Below are positions 33,418 to 41,924 of a DNA stretch of 64,000 bases, piece after piece. A program made the translations under genes and the position numbers. Under the pieces are notes generated by a model. That model made no database searches, was not told the DNA's origin, and worked only from the letters and a program-made list of their open reading frames with translations. Within the stretch, counting starts at the first letter, position 1. Each line of letters starts with the position of its first letter. Source of the stretch: Candidatus Ferrigenium bremense (GTDB taxonomy: Bacteria; Pseudomonadota; Gammaproteobacteria; Burkholderiales; Gallionellaceae); the NCBI GenBank assembly GCA_019449635.1, contig JAGRPI010000012.1:1-64000 (forward strand), in the 5' to 3' direction.

Positions 33418-35799
33418 ATGAGTACAGTTATGGCAGGCAATGCTGGTGAAATCAGCCTCAAGCTCGAGTTCACCAAGAGCCTCAATCACGTCGTCAACAA
33501 GATACACGCCGCCAGCAATATCGACGAAATCATGCTGGATGTCAGCAAGGACATCTGCGCGCTGTTCAATGCCGACCGGCTGACCATCTATGTGGTGGGC
33601 GAAGACAATGCCTCGCTTATTTCCAAGGTCAAAACCGGCCTGAATTCCTTCAAGGACCTCAAACTGCCGATTGCCGAACAGAGCGTGGCCGGTTATGCGG
33701 CAATGCACAAGAAACTGCTCAACATCAAGGATGTCTACGATGAGCAGGAACTGGCTGTCTATAGTCCGCACCTGCGTTTCCTGCAGGAGGTGGACAAGCG
33801 CACCGGTTACCGTACCAAGCAGATGCTGGTTGCGCCGATTCTGGATACCAGCGGCGATCTGGTGGGCGTCATTCAAGTCATCAACAACAAGGCCGGCGCC
33901 CCTTTTGCGGCGATGGTCGAGGAAGGCGTGCAGGAACTGGCACAGAGCATGGCAGTGGCGTTACGCCAGCGCCAGCAAAGTGCCACGGTCAAAACCAAAT
34001 ACGACCACCTGGTGGCCGATGCGGTGCTCTCCGCGGCGGAATTCGAATTGGCAACCCGCACCGCACGGCGCAAAGGGATAGACATCGAAGAGGTACTGAT
34101 CGATGAATTCCAGGTCAGCGCCGCCGCGTTGGGCAAGGCATTGTCCACCTTCTTCGGGGTCCCTTACGAGTCCCACAAGGCGGATCGCATCAAGCCTGCC
34201 GATTTACTGAAAAACCTGAAGCGGGAATATGTGCAAAGCAGCCACTGGATCCCGATCGAGGAGACCCAGGAGGGGCTGGTGATTTTGACCACCGACCCCG
34301 AGCGGATCCAGGCCTCGCGGGTGGTCAACAATATTTTCCCCAAGAACCGGCTGGTCTATAAAGTCTGTTCACAGCGCGAATTCAAGCAGACCCTGGACTT
34401 GTTCTACGGCGGAGGCGCAGCTGACGCCACCGGCGGCTTTGCGGCTGACGAGTCCTCGATGGATGATCTGCTGTCCAGCCTCGGCAGCGACGAAGAAGAG
34501 AGCGGCGGTGCCAGCCAGGATGATGTCAGTGCGGCGGCCGACAACGAACTGGTCAAACTGGTCAACAAGATCATCGTGGATGCGTACCGGATGGGGGCAT
34601 CGGACATCCATATCGAGCCGGGGCCGGGCAAGGCCAAGACGCAGATCCGCGTGCGCAAGGACGGCTCGCTGCTCAATTACATCGAAGTGCCCTCCACCTA
34701 CCGCAACGCGCTGGTGACACGTCTCAAGATCATGTGCGACCTGGATATTTCCGAGAAGCGCAAGCCCCAGGACGGCAAGATCAAGTTCAAGAAATATGGC
34801 CCATTGGATATCGAGCTGCGCGTCGCGACCATCCCGTCGCAGGGCGGGGTCGAAGACGTGGTGATGCGTATCCTCGCTTCCGGCGAGCCGCTGCCGCTGG
34901 AAAAGATGGGTTTCTCGGCACGCAATAACGAGTTGATCAAGGAGACGGTCAGCAAACCGTATGGCCTGTTTTTCGTATGCGGCCCGACCGGTTCCGGCAA
35001 GACGACCACGCTGCACTCCATCCTTAAGTACATCAACAAGCCGGACACCAAGATATGGACCGCGGAAGACCCGGTGGAAATCACCCAGAAGGGCTTGCGC
35101 CAGGTACAGATCAACAAAAAGGCCGGGCTGGATTTCGCGACCATCATGCGCGCCTTCCTGCGCGCCGATCCGGACGTGATCATGGTCGGCGAAATGCGCG
35201 ACAAGGAAACCGTGTCCATCGGCATCGAGGCCTCGCTGACCGGCCACCTGGTGTTTGCCACCCTGCATACCAACAGCGCACCGGAATCCATCAACCGCCT
35301 GCTGGACATGGGCATGGACCCGTTCAATTTTGCCGACGCGCTGCTGGGCATCCTCGCGCAGCGCTTGGGCAAGCGCCTGTGCGGCGACTGCAAGAAACCG
35401 CATATCGCGACTGCGGAAGAAATAAAATCGATGCTTGCCGAGTACAGTACCGAACTGCTAAACACAGCGGCATGGAAGAAAGACCCGGCTGCGGCGACCA
35501 AGGCCCTGTATGCCGAGTGGGTCAAGCTGTTTGCCGACGACAAGGGGCAGTTCACGCTGTACGAGCCGGTCGGCTGCGAAAAATGCACCGGCACCGGCTA
35601 TCGCGGGCGTGTCGGCCTGCACGAGCTGCTGATCGGCACCGATGCGGTCAAGAAAGCCATTCAGGAGCATGCGCGCGTCGCCGAGTTGCTGGCCATCTGC
35701 CTCGAAGATGGCATGCATACCCTGAAACAGGACGGCATGGAAAAGGTTCTGCAAGGCATTACCGATATGCACCAGATACGCGCAGTCTGTATCAAGTAG
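33418..35799 (+). CDS. GAF-domain PilB/GspE-type secretion ATPase
   Basis: 793 aa, much longer than PilB (about 570). The GAF domain (about 20-185) precedes an MshEN/T2SSE_N domain (about 200-320) and the ATPase (395-770): Walker A GPTGSGKTTTL near residue 521, Asp box and Walker B AFLRADPDVIMVGEMRD, His box TGHLVFATLHTNSA, and a four-Cys zinc site (CGDCKKP, CEKCTGTGYRGR). MshEN domains can bind c-di-GMP. It probably powers pilus or pseudopilus extension, controlled by small molecules through GAF and MshEN. RBS GGGAGCAGGA is good. Confidence 0.93.
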   Translation: MSTVMAGNAGEISLKLEFTKSLNHVVNKIHAASNIDEIMLDVSKDICALFNADRLTIYVVGEDNASLISKVKTGLNSFKDLKLPIAEQSVAGYAAMHKKLLNIKDVYDEQELAVYSPHLRFLQEVDKRTGYRTKQMLVAPILDTSGDLVGVIQVINNKAGAPFAAMVEEGVQELAQSMAVALRQRQQSATVKTKYDHLVADAVLSAAEFELATRTARRKGIDIEEVLIDEFQVSAAALGKALSTFFGVPYESHKADRIKPADLLKNLKREYVQSSHWIPIEETQEGLVILTTDPERIQASRVVNNIFPKNRLVYKVCSQREFKQTLDLFYGGGAADATGGFAADESSMDDLLSSLGSDEEESGGASQDDVSAAADNELVKLVNKIIVDAYRMGASDIHIEPGPGKAKTQIRVRKDGSLLNYIEVPSTYRNALVTRLKIMCDLDISEKRKPQDGKIKFKKYGPLDIELRVATIPSQGGVEDVVMRILASGEPLPLEKMGFSARNNELIKETVSKPYGLFFVCGPTGSGKTTTLHSILKYINKPDTKIWTAEDPVEITQKGLRQVQINKKAGLDFATIMRAFLRADPDVIMVGEMRDKETVSIGIEASLTGHLVFATLHTNSAPESINRLLDMGMDPFNFADALLGILAQRLGKRLCGDCKKPHIATAEEIKSMLAEYSTELLNTAAWKKDPAAATKALYAEWVKLFADDKGQFTLYEPVGCEKCTGTGYRGRVGLHELLIGTDAVKKAIQEHARVAELLAICLEDGMHTLKQDGMEKVLQGITDMHQIRAVCIK

Positions 35800-35807
35800 T
35801 GTTTCAC

Positions 35808-37601
35808 ATGCAATCTGCGAAACAGCTGCTGCATCGCCTCAAGGAACTCAACGAGATCGGCATCGCGCTGTCCCAGCAGCGCAACATCAACAGCCTGCTG
35901 GAAACCATACTGGTTGCGGCCAAGCGCATCACCAACGCCGATGCGGGAACGCTCTATCTGCATGAACCGGAACAGCGGGTACTGCGCTTCGAGATCATGC
36001 GCACCGATTCGCTCGACATCGCGATGGGCGGCACCAGCGGGGTGCCGATCACCTTTTACCCGATCCAGCTTTACGACAGGGAGGGCAAGCCCATCCATTC
36101 GATGGTGGTGACCCATTCGGCACTCAGTGGCGAGACGGTCAACATCCCCGATGCCTATACCGCGGAAGGCTACGATTTTTCCGGCACCAAGAGATTCGAT
36201 GCCAAGACCGGCTATCGCTCACAGTCTTTCCTTGCCGTGCCGATGCGCAATCATGAAAACGAGATCATCGGCGTGCTGCAGCTGATCAATGCGCAGGATC
36301 GCGAGAGCGGCGCGGTCGTCCCGTTCTCGGGCGACGACCAGCAGTTGCTGGAATCGCTCGCCTCGCAGGCGGCCATCGCGCTCACCAATCGCCGCCTGAT
36401 TGTGCAATTGGAAGAGCTGTTCGAATCGTTCATCCAGCTCATCAACACCGCGATCGACGACAAGTCCCCTTACACCGGCGGGCACTGCGCGCGCGTGCCG
36501 GTGCTGACCATGATGCTGGCCGAGGCGGTCAACCGCACCAACAGCGGCCCGCTCAAGGATTTCGAGATGAGCGAAAAAGACCGGCACGAACTGAAGATGG
36601 CCGGCCTGCTGCACGATTGCGGCAAGATCACCACGCCGGTGCATGTGGTGGACAAGTCAACCAAGCTGCAGACCTTGTTTGATCGTATCCATTTGGTCGA
36701 TACGCGTTTCGAGGTGCTCAAGCGCGACGCGGAAATCGCCATGCTGCGTGCTTTGTCTTGTTCCCCTCTCCCGCAAACCCTTGATGAAACAACTAGCCAT
36801 TCGACTAGGTCATCAAAAGACGATTCCCAAGTCGCTGGTTATCCCAGCCTCCCCTTGTCAGGGGAGGAGGTGAGCTTCCCCCCTGACAAGGGGGGAGAGC
36901 TTGCGAGGGGGCAGAGGGGGGTTGGGGTGAGGGGCGTGGAGGAAACCGCGATCCGCGCCGAATACGAGGCGCGCATCCGGCAACTCGACGATGACCGGGA
37001 ATTCCTGCGCCGCTGCAATGTCGGCGGAGAAGCCATGTCGGAGGAGGCGCAGCAGCGCGTACGCCGGATCGCCGCCTATCAATGGCGCGATACCGATGGA
37101 AGAACCGGCAACTTCCTCAGCGACAATGAAGCCGAGAACCTCAGCATCCAGGCCGGCACTTTGACGGCGGCGGAGCGTGAGATCATCAACCATCACATTG
37201 TCGTCACCATCAAGATGCTGGAAGCCCTGCCGTGGCCGAAACATCTCAAGAATGTTCCCGAATATGCGGGGGGGCACCACGAACGCATGGACGGCAAGGG
37301 CTACCCGCGCGGACTGACGCGCGACCAGATGTCGGTGCAGGCGCGCGTGATGGGCATCGCCGACATCTTCGAGGCGCTCACCGCCAAAGACCGCCCCTAC
37401 AAGCCAGGCAAGACCCTGACCGAATCGCTGACCATACTCGGCAAATTCAAACTGGGCGGCCATATCGATCCCGACCTGTTCGATGTATTCATCCGCGAAA
37501 AAGTCTATCTCGATTACGCCAGGCAATTTCTCGCGCCCGAGCAGATCGACGAGGTCGACTTGAGCAAGATCCCGGGAGTGAGCCTGAATTCATTGCACTA
37601 A
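35808..37601 (+). CDS. GAF-HD-GYP phosphodiesterase interrupted in frame by repeats
   Basis: 597 aa from ATG 35808, nine bases after the PilB-like stop (the track ORF extends upstream in a shadow frame). GAF domain (about 15-195), then HD-GYP: metal dyad in GLLHDCGKITTPVHVVDK (about 266), GGHHERMDGKGYP (about 489) and ARVMGIADIFEALTAKDRPYK. HD-GYP enzymes break c-di-GMP to pGpG or GMP. Residues about 318-377 (DETTSHSTR to GVGVRGV) are translated repeats R2, R1 and part of R4. They lie between catalytic segments, in a loop, and the frame is kept. Confidence 0.92.
   Translation: MQSAKQLLHRLKELNEIGIALSQQRNINSLLETILVAAKRITNADAGTLYLHEPEQRVLRFEIMRTDSLDIAMGGTSGVPITFYPIQLYDREGKPIHSMVVTHSALSGETVNIPDAYTAEGYDFSGTKRFDAKTGYRSQSFLAVPMRNHENEIIGVLQLINAQDRESGAVVPFSGDDQQLLESLASQAAIALTNRRLIVQLEELFESFIQLINTAIDDKSPYTGGHCARVPVLTMMLAEAVNRTNSGPLKDFEMSEKDRHELKMAGLLHDCGKITTPVHVVDKSTKLQTLFDRIHLVDTRFEVLKRDAEIAMLRALSCSPLPQTLDETTSHSTRSSKDDSQVAGYPSLPLSGEEVSFPPDKGGELARGQRGVGVRGVEETAIRAEYEARIRQLDDDREFLRRCNVGGEAMSEEAQQRVRRIAAYQWRDTDGRTGNFLSDNEAENLSIQAGTLTAAEREIINHHIVVTIKMLEALPWPKHLKNVPEYAGGHHERMDGKGYPRGLTRDQMSVQARVMGIADIFEALTAKDRPYKPGKTLTESLTILGKFKLGGHIDPDLFDVFIREKVYLDYARQFLAPEQIDEVDLSKIPGVSLNSLH
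36761..36937. repeat. Composite R4/R2/R1 insertion inside HD-GYP gene
   Basis: An R4-like end (CCCCTCTCCCGCAAACCC), a full R2 unit (36781-36842, GATGAAACAACTAGCC to GCTGGTTAT) and an R1 unit (CTCCCCTTGTCAGGGGAGG to CCCCCCTGACAAGGGGGG) lie side by side. The whole is open in the frame of the gene. Confidence 0.85.
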
Positions 37602-37859
37602 ATAGTCAGGCCTGCATCCGGGATAGACCGCCGTACCATGTGACAAAATTTGGCAGCATCATGACAAAATCAAGAAATAATCGGCCAAGCGGTGAGTTCC
37701 ATGCTGCGCAATCTGCCAGTAAGCAGCCAAACGCGAGAATGTAAAAAAACGATCCGGTCATTCCGGTGCATTTAAAATCAAGCTAAATCAGATAGATGGG
37801 GTGGGGTCTGGTGAAATGTGACGATTTTTGAGGTATTTTATGATCTGTGGTCGTGATAC

Positions 37860-37875
37860 TGGCACGGCTATTGCT
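37860..37875 (+). promoter_or_regulatory. Sigma54 promoter for the pilin gene
   Basis: TGGCACGGCTATTGCT fits the sigma54 consensus TGGCACG-N4-TTGCW at every fixed position. It lies 162 bases upstream of the pilin ATG. PilR-type activation would be expected. Confidence 0.9.
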
Positions 37876-37895
37876 GCATAAAGCAACGACACACA

Positions 37896-38016
37896 TCGTG
37901 TGTGTTGACCAGCGACTCGGCTGGCGTTGACCGGCGACTTGGCTGGCGTGGTTTGCCAGATTAGCCGAACGGCCATGCAAAGCGGTTTGGCAGCCTAGTC
38001 GAATGGCCATACAAAG
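37896..38016. repeat. R2-related repeats in the pilin leader
   Basis: GACCAGCGACTCGGCTGGCG and GACCGGCGACTTGGCTGGCG stand in tandem, then TAGCCGAACGGCCAT and TAGTCGAATGGCCAT, each followed by GCAAAG or ACAAAG. The parts match both arms of R2 (CCAGCGACTTGGCTATCG; TAGTCGAATGGCTAG). All of it lies downstream of the sigma54 promoter and so in the mRNA leader. Confidence 0.7.
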
Positions 38017-38037
38017 TTTCTACAAAAGGAGCATTAC

Positions 38038-38532
38038 ATGAAAAACGTACAAAAAGGTTTTACCCTGATCGAGTTGATGATCGTGGTTGCGATCATCGGT
38101 ATCCTGGCTGCGGTGGCGATCCCTGCTTACAGCGACTACACCAAGAAGGCCAAGGCGACCGAGCTGGTGCAAGGCACCTCAGCTCTGAAGACCGCTGTTG
38201 AGATCTGTATCGCCGATTTCCCGTCTACCTACAACACTGAGTGCCTTGGCGGTTCTAACGGTATTCCGGCCAACATGCCTGACGCGGCTGCGACCGGTAT
38301 CGATGGTTCGGCTGCCGCTACTGCATTCCTTCCTGGTACGAAGGTTATTGGAGCAAAGCGGGTTGCTAGCAATGGTACTGTACCGGTAATCACTGTGGCT
38401 GCCACGAAGGCTCTCCCTGGCAAGACCGACACAGTTAATGGGTTGATTTATACCCTGACCCCAAGTATTGGCTCCGCTGGTGTGGCTTGGACTTCGGGTG
38501 GTTCCTGTGTGACCGACACGCTGTGTAAGTAA
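38038..38532 (+). CDS. pilA: Type IV major pilin
   Basis: 164 aa. Class III signal: short leader MKNVQKG, then [33 protein letters not shown], with cleavage after Gly-7, Glu-5 of the mature chain and N-methylated Phe. The C-terminal region has two Cys ([11 protein letters not shown]) for the usual D-loop disulfide. RBS AAAAGGAG. It is driven by a consensus sigma54 promoter and followed by a perfect terminator, so it is a single-gene unit with high expression. The neighbouring glycosyltransferase-like gene may modify it. Confidence 0.97.
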   Translation: MKNVQKGFTLIELMIVVAIIGILAAVAIPAYSDYTKKAKATELVQGTSALKTAVEICIADFPSTYNTECLGGSNGIPANMPDAAATGIDGSAAATAFLPGTKVIGAKRVASNGTVPVITVAATKALPGKTDTVNGLIYTLTPSIGSAGVAWTSGGSCVTDTLCK

Positions 38533-38550
38533 GGTAGTCTGAGGTTCGCA

Positions 38551-38580
38551 CAAAAGCCGGGTTTCCCGGCTTTTGTGCTT
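38551..38580 (+). terminator. Rho-independent terminator after pilin gene
   Basis: CAAAAGCCGGG and CCCGGCTTTTG form a perfect 11-bp stem around TTT, starting 18 bases after the stop; a short T run follows inside the stem end. Confidence 0.92.
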
Positions 38581-38608
38581 TGTGGGAGTGCCTGTTCTGA
38601 GGGATATC

Positions 38609-40207
38609 ATGCAATTACGGATTACCGGATTATTCTTGGTCATTTTGTTATGCGCCATCTCGGCGTTATATGGCCAATTTCTGTGGAATCCCATCGTGTT
38701 CGACGATCTGCCGTTTTTTATGGTTAATGACGTTGGGCACCAGCCGGTGGATGATTACCGCTATGCGCCACTCGAGTTGCGCTCGCTGCCTTACGCCACG
38801 CTGGCGTGGGGGAAGGCGGCGTTCGGGCTGGATATGCTGCACTTCCGTATCGAAAACCTGTTGCTGCATGCGGCAACGACATTCTCCCTTTTCTTTTTGC
38901 TGACGCGGTTGTTCGATGCCATCTATGGTGCGCGCCCCGGTTCCTTGCTGAGCGCGCGCGCGCTGGCATTCTGTGCCGCACTGCTGTTCGCGCTGCATCC
39001 GGTGGCGGTCTACGCGGCGGGTTATCTGGTGCAGCGCACCATCGTCATGGCCACGCTGTTCGGCCTGCTGGCCATGCTGGCCTGGCTGCATGGCAGCGTC
39101 CGGCAAAAGCCGCTGTGGCTGTGGGCGAGCGTGCCGCTTTATTACCTGGCGGTGTTTTCCAAGGAGCACGCCATCATGCTGCCGGCGGTGCTGCTGGCGC
39201 TGACCGTGCTGTTGCATGACGATTGGCGGGCGAAGCTGCGTCAGCGCTGGGGTGTGTTCGTTGTGCTCGCCGTAGTTGCGTTGTTCGTGATCGCCGCCAA
39301 AAAAGGCGTGCTCGGCTCGGCCTATGAACCCAATGCTCCGGATATGCTGGATGCCGAGAGCAAGCTGAATTACCCGTTGAGTGTGCTGACGCAAGTGTGG
39401 CTATTCTTCAAGTATCTTGGCCTTTGGTTATTTCCCAATCCGGCGTGGATGTCGGTGGATATGCGCGAGCCTTTCGCGCAGTCGTTGTGGTCCCCTTATT
39501 TGCTTGCTTTCACAGGTTTTATCGCATGGGGTGCGGGCGCGGTATGGTTGCTGGTGAAGCGCGGCCGGTCCGGGCTGATTGGTTTTGCCATGCTGTTCCC
39601 GTGGCTGATGTTCATGACGGAGCTTTCTACGGTGCGTATCCAGGAGAATTTCGTGCTGTACCGCAGCTACCTGTGGGCGGTGGGGGCTTGCTGTTTGCTG
39701 CCGGTGTTGCTGGATAAGCTCGACAAACGCATTGCTTCGATCATCGTGGCCGCCGTGGCGCTGGCCATGTTCCCGGTTTCGATGGAAAGGCTCAGTTCAT
39801 TTGGCCATCCCTTGTTGCTGTGGAGGGACGCGGAAAAACTGGTCAAGGACCGGCCAGACCTGCCGGGGGCGTACCGCATCTACTACAACCGGGGAACCGA
39901 GCTGATCAAAATAGATGAATACGACTTGGCGATCAAAGATTTGACTCTGGCGATTGCGCTTTATCCGAACTGGCCTTTCTCTTACAACAATCTGGGATCA
40001 GCCTACATGAAGAAAAGCGATTGGCGTGCGGCGGCAGATGCTTTTACGCAGGCGATAGAGACCGCTAAAGCGAGAAAGCTGGGAACCAGCCCGAGGCCAT
40101 ATTACGGGCGCGCCTTGGCATATGAGGCAATGGGCGAAATTGGCAAGGCGAAGGAAGATTATCGAGTGACATGCCGCCTGGCCAAGAAGGGCTGCGAAAA
40201 ACTCTAG
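38609..40207 (+). CDS. Multi-pass membrane TPR protein, candidate pilin O-glycosyltransferase
   Basis: 532 aa from ATG 38609 with GAGGG upstream; the track start is a TTG inside the pilin terminator. About ten membrane helices fill residues 1-385, with an acidic first loop (NPIVFDDLPFF) as in GT-C glycosyltransferases. The C-terminal part has two or three TPRs (YNRGTELIKIDEYDLAIKDLTLAIALYPNWPFSYNNLGSAYMKKSDWRAAADAF). Such membrane-TPR proteins beside a pilin gene are often pilin glycosylases (TfpW- or TMTC-like). The substrate is not deducible. Confidence 0.7.
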   Translation: MQLRITGLFLVILLCAISALYGQFLWNPIVFDDLPFFMVNDVGHQPVDDYRYAPLELRSLPYATLAWGKAAFGLDMLHFRIENLLLHAATTFSLFFLLTRLFDAIYGARPGSLLSARALAFCAALLFALHPVAVYAAGYLVQRTIVMATLFGLLAMLAWLHGSVRQKPLWLWASVPLYYLAVFSKEHAIMLPAVLLALTVLLHDDWRAKLRQRWGVFVVLAVVALFVIAAKKGVLGSAYEPNAPDMLDAESKLNYPLSVLTQVWLFFKYLGLWLFPNPAWMSVDMREPFAQSLWSPYLLAFTGFIAWGAGAVWLLVKRGRSGLIGFAMLFPWLMFMTELSTVRIQENFVLYRSYLWAVGACCLLPVLLDKLDKRIASIIVAAVALAMFPVSMERLSSFGHPLLLWRDAEKLVKDRPDLPGAYRIYYNRGTELIKIDEYDLAIKDLTLAIALYPNWPFSYNNLGSAYMKKSDWRAAADAFTQAIETAKARKLGTSPRPYYGRALAYEAMGEIGKAKEDYRVTCRLAKKGCEKL

Positions 40208-40230
40208 CTCAAATAACGGCGTTGACGGGT

Positions 40231-41667
40231 TTATTGCCGATGCGCCCCGGCCATCTCCCTTAACTCCCGCAAGTCGCTTTCGATCACGGAGAGCTGGTAG
40301 AAGCTGCCGCCGGCCTGTTTCGCCAGTTCCAGCTGCTCGATCGCAGCAAACAGGTTGCCTTGCCAGGCATAGCCGTAAGCTTGCGCCTGGTGCTGTTCGA
40401 AGCGTTTGCCGAGCATGGCATAACTGCGCGCCTGCAGGTTGTACAGCATGGTGTCGCTGGGATGGCGGGTGAGCCGCTCGGTGAGCAATTTGACGGCGGT
40501 CTCCGCCTGCTTGCTGTTCAGCAGCAGATCGGCGTAGTCGTAAATCAGGGCGCGATGCTGCGGGAAGGTTTGCACGGCGGTGCGGTAGAAGGCCAGAGCG
40601 TCGGCATCGTTTTTCGCGGCACGGTTTACCCGTCCGGAAAGGGTTTCTATCATCGGATTGCGCCTGCCCATCGGGTCGTTCTGGGCTTGCCTGCGCAATG
40701 TCGCCAGTTCCTCTGTGGCGCGTCCGATGTCGTTGTTGCGCAGCAGAGAACTCACCAGCCCATAGCGCTGCGCGATCGGGTTACCATGTTTTTGCGCACC
40801 CAGCGCATCACTGAAATACGCGATGGCGTCCGGCGCGGCCTTTTGCAAGGCGATGAGTTTTGCGCGCACCAGCTGGAAATCCAGGCTGTCAGGGATCAGG
40901 CGGTAAGGCTGTTTCTGTACGCGGTTCCCGATGTCGGCGATGCGCTCGCTGGTGATCGGGTGGGTGCGCAGATAGCCCGGCATGTTCCCCTCCAGCAGGC
41001 GGGTGGCTCTTTGCAGCCGGTCCAGGAATTCCGGCATGGCGTGGATATTGAAGTTCGATTTCTGCAGGATATCCAGGCCGATGCGGTCCGCTTCCTGTTC
41101 GTGGGTGCGGGTGTAATCCAGTTGCTTCTGGATGGCGTGCGCCTGCATGCCGGCCAGCACCGCTTGCGAAGCCTGCGAGTTGTTGCGCGCGGCGAGAATG
41201 GCGATGGCGATCGCAGCCATCGAGGCCAGGCTGTCGTTTTGCTGTCCGGCTACCATGCGCGCCAGATGGTGTTGCGTGACGTGGGCGATTTCATGGCTGA
41301 GCACGGCAGCCAGTTCCGATTCGCCCTGCACGGTCAGCAGCAACCCGCTGTTCACGCCGATGAAGCCTCCCGGCAGGGCAAAGGCGTTGACGTTGTAATC
41401 ATCCAGCGCGAAAAATTCAAAGCCCAGGCTTGGCTCGGCGCTGTTTTCAACCAGCCTGTTGCCGAGCTGGTTGAGGTAATCATTGATTTCTGCATCGTCG
41501 AAGAATTGCTTGCTGGCACGGATCTGCATTACGCTTTGCTGGCCGATCTGGCGCTCTTGCAGCGGGGTCAGCACGGTTTGCGAGACATCGCCCAAGTCGG
41601 GCAGGCCATCGCTGACGGCGCAGGGTGAGAAGCACAGCAACGGCAGCAGCAGGGTCAGTTTTTTCAT
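40231..41667 (-). CDS. M48 family metalloprotease with TPRs (BepA-like)
   Basis: 478 aa. Signal peptide (MKKLTLLLPLLCFSPCAVSDG). Zinc site HEIAHVTQHHLARM (HEXXH) and third ligand Glu in EQEADRIGLDIL. The C-terminal half is TPR-like (AVKLLTERLTRHPSDTMLYNLQARSYAMLGK). BepA/YfgC proteases act in the periplasm on outer-membrane assembly, degrading stalled LptD and BAM clients. It converges with the glycosyltransferase-like gene. It is divergent from the kinase at 41925 across a repeat-rich gap. Confidence 0.93.
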   Translation of the reverse strand: MKKLTLLLPLLCFSPCAVSDGLPDLGDVSQTVLTPLQERQIGQQSVMQIRASKQFFDDAEINDYLNQLGNRLVENSAEPSLGFEFFALDDYNVNAFALPGGFIGVNSGLLLTVQGESELAAVLSHEIAHVTQHHLARMVAGQQNDSLASMAAIAIAILAARNNSQASQAVLAGMQAHAIQKQLDYTRTHEQEADRIGLDILQKSNFNIHAMPEFLDRLQRATRLLEGNMPGYLRTHPITSERIADIGNRVQKQPYRLIPDSLDFQLVRAKLIALQKAAPDAIAYFSDALGAQKHGNPIAQRYGLVSSLLRNNDIGRATEELATLRRQAQNDPMGRRNPMIETLSGRVNRAAKNDADALAFYRTAVQTFPQHRALIYDYADLLLNSKQAETAVKLLTERLTRHPSDTMLYNLQARSYAMLGKRFEQHQAQAYGYAWQGNLFAAIEQLELAKQAGGSFYQLSVIESDLRELREMAGAHRQ

Positions 41668-41729
41668 GATCGCTATGATAGTTGTTTTTGCTGCTGGTTC
41701 ACACTTTTAAGCACACTCGACTATTTTTC

Positions 41730-41880
41730 CCCGGCCACCCTAACCCCTCCCGGCCTCCCCTTGTCATAACCAGCGACTTGGCTATCGTTTTTTGATAGCT
41801 TAATCGAATGGCTAGTTGTTTTATCAGGGGAGGAGCCTTCGCTTCCCCCCGACAAGGGGGACTGAGAGGGTCTAAGGTGG
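41730..41880. repeat. R1 repeat carrying a nested R2 (upstream of kinase)
   Basis: The R1 arm CCTCCCCTTGTCA is interrupted by R2 (about 41766-41825: TAACCAGCGACTTGGCTATCG, loop, GATAGC to TTGTTTTA) and resumes as TCAGGGGAGG. TCA is on both sides of R2, so a 3-bp target duplication is possible. It lies in the leader of the kinase gene. Confidence 0.8.
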
Positions 41881-41924
41881 ACAGTGCGGCGCAAAATGCG
41901 CAGAATTGCGTCGTTTCAGGCAAG

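Larger units (their letters stand above)
37602..38037. other. Pilin upstream region: activator-site candidates, sigma54 promoter, structured leader
   Basis: No gene is seen. TGACAAAAT occurs at 37641 and 37662, 21 bp apart, as expected for an activator bound on one DNA face about 200 bp upstream of the sigma54 promoter. After the promoter the leader holds repeated GACC(A/G)GCGACTYGGCTGGCG units. The small ORFs on either strand here are not credible genes. Confidence 0.6.

Noticed and set aside
36761-36937. HD-GYP gene as a pseudogene because of the insertion
   Set aside because: The frame is open throughout and both the HD and GYP motifs are intact on either side.
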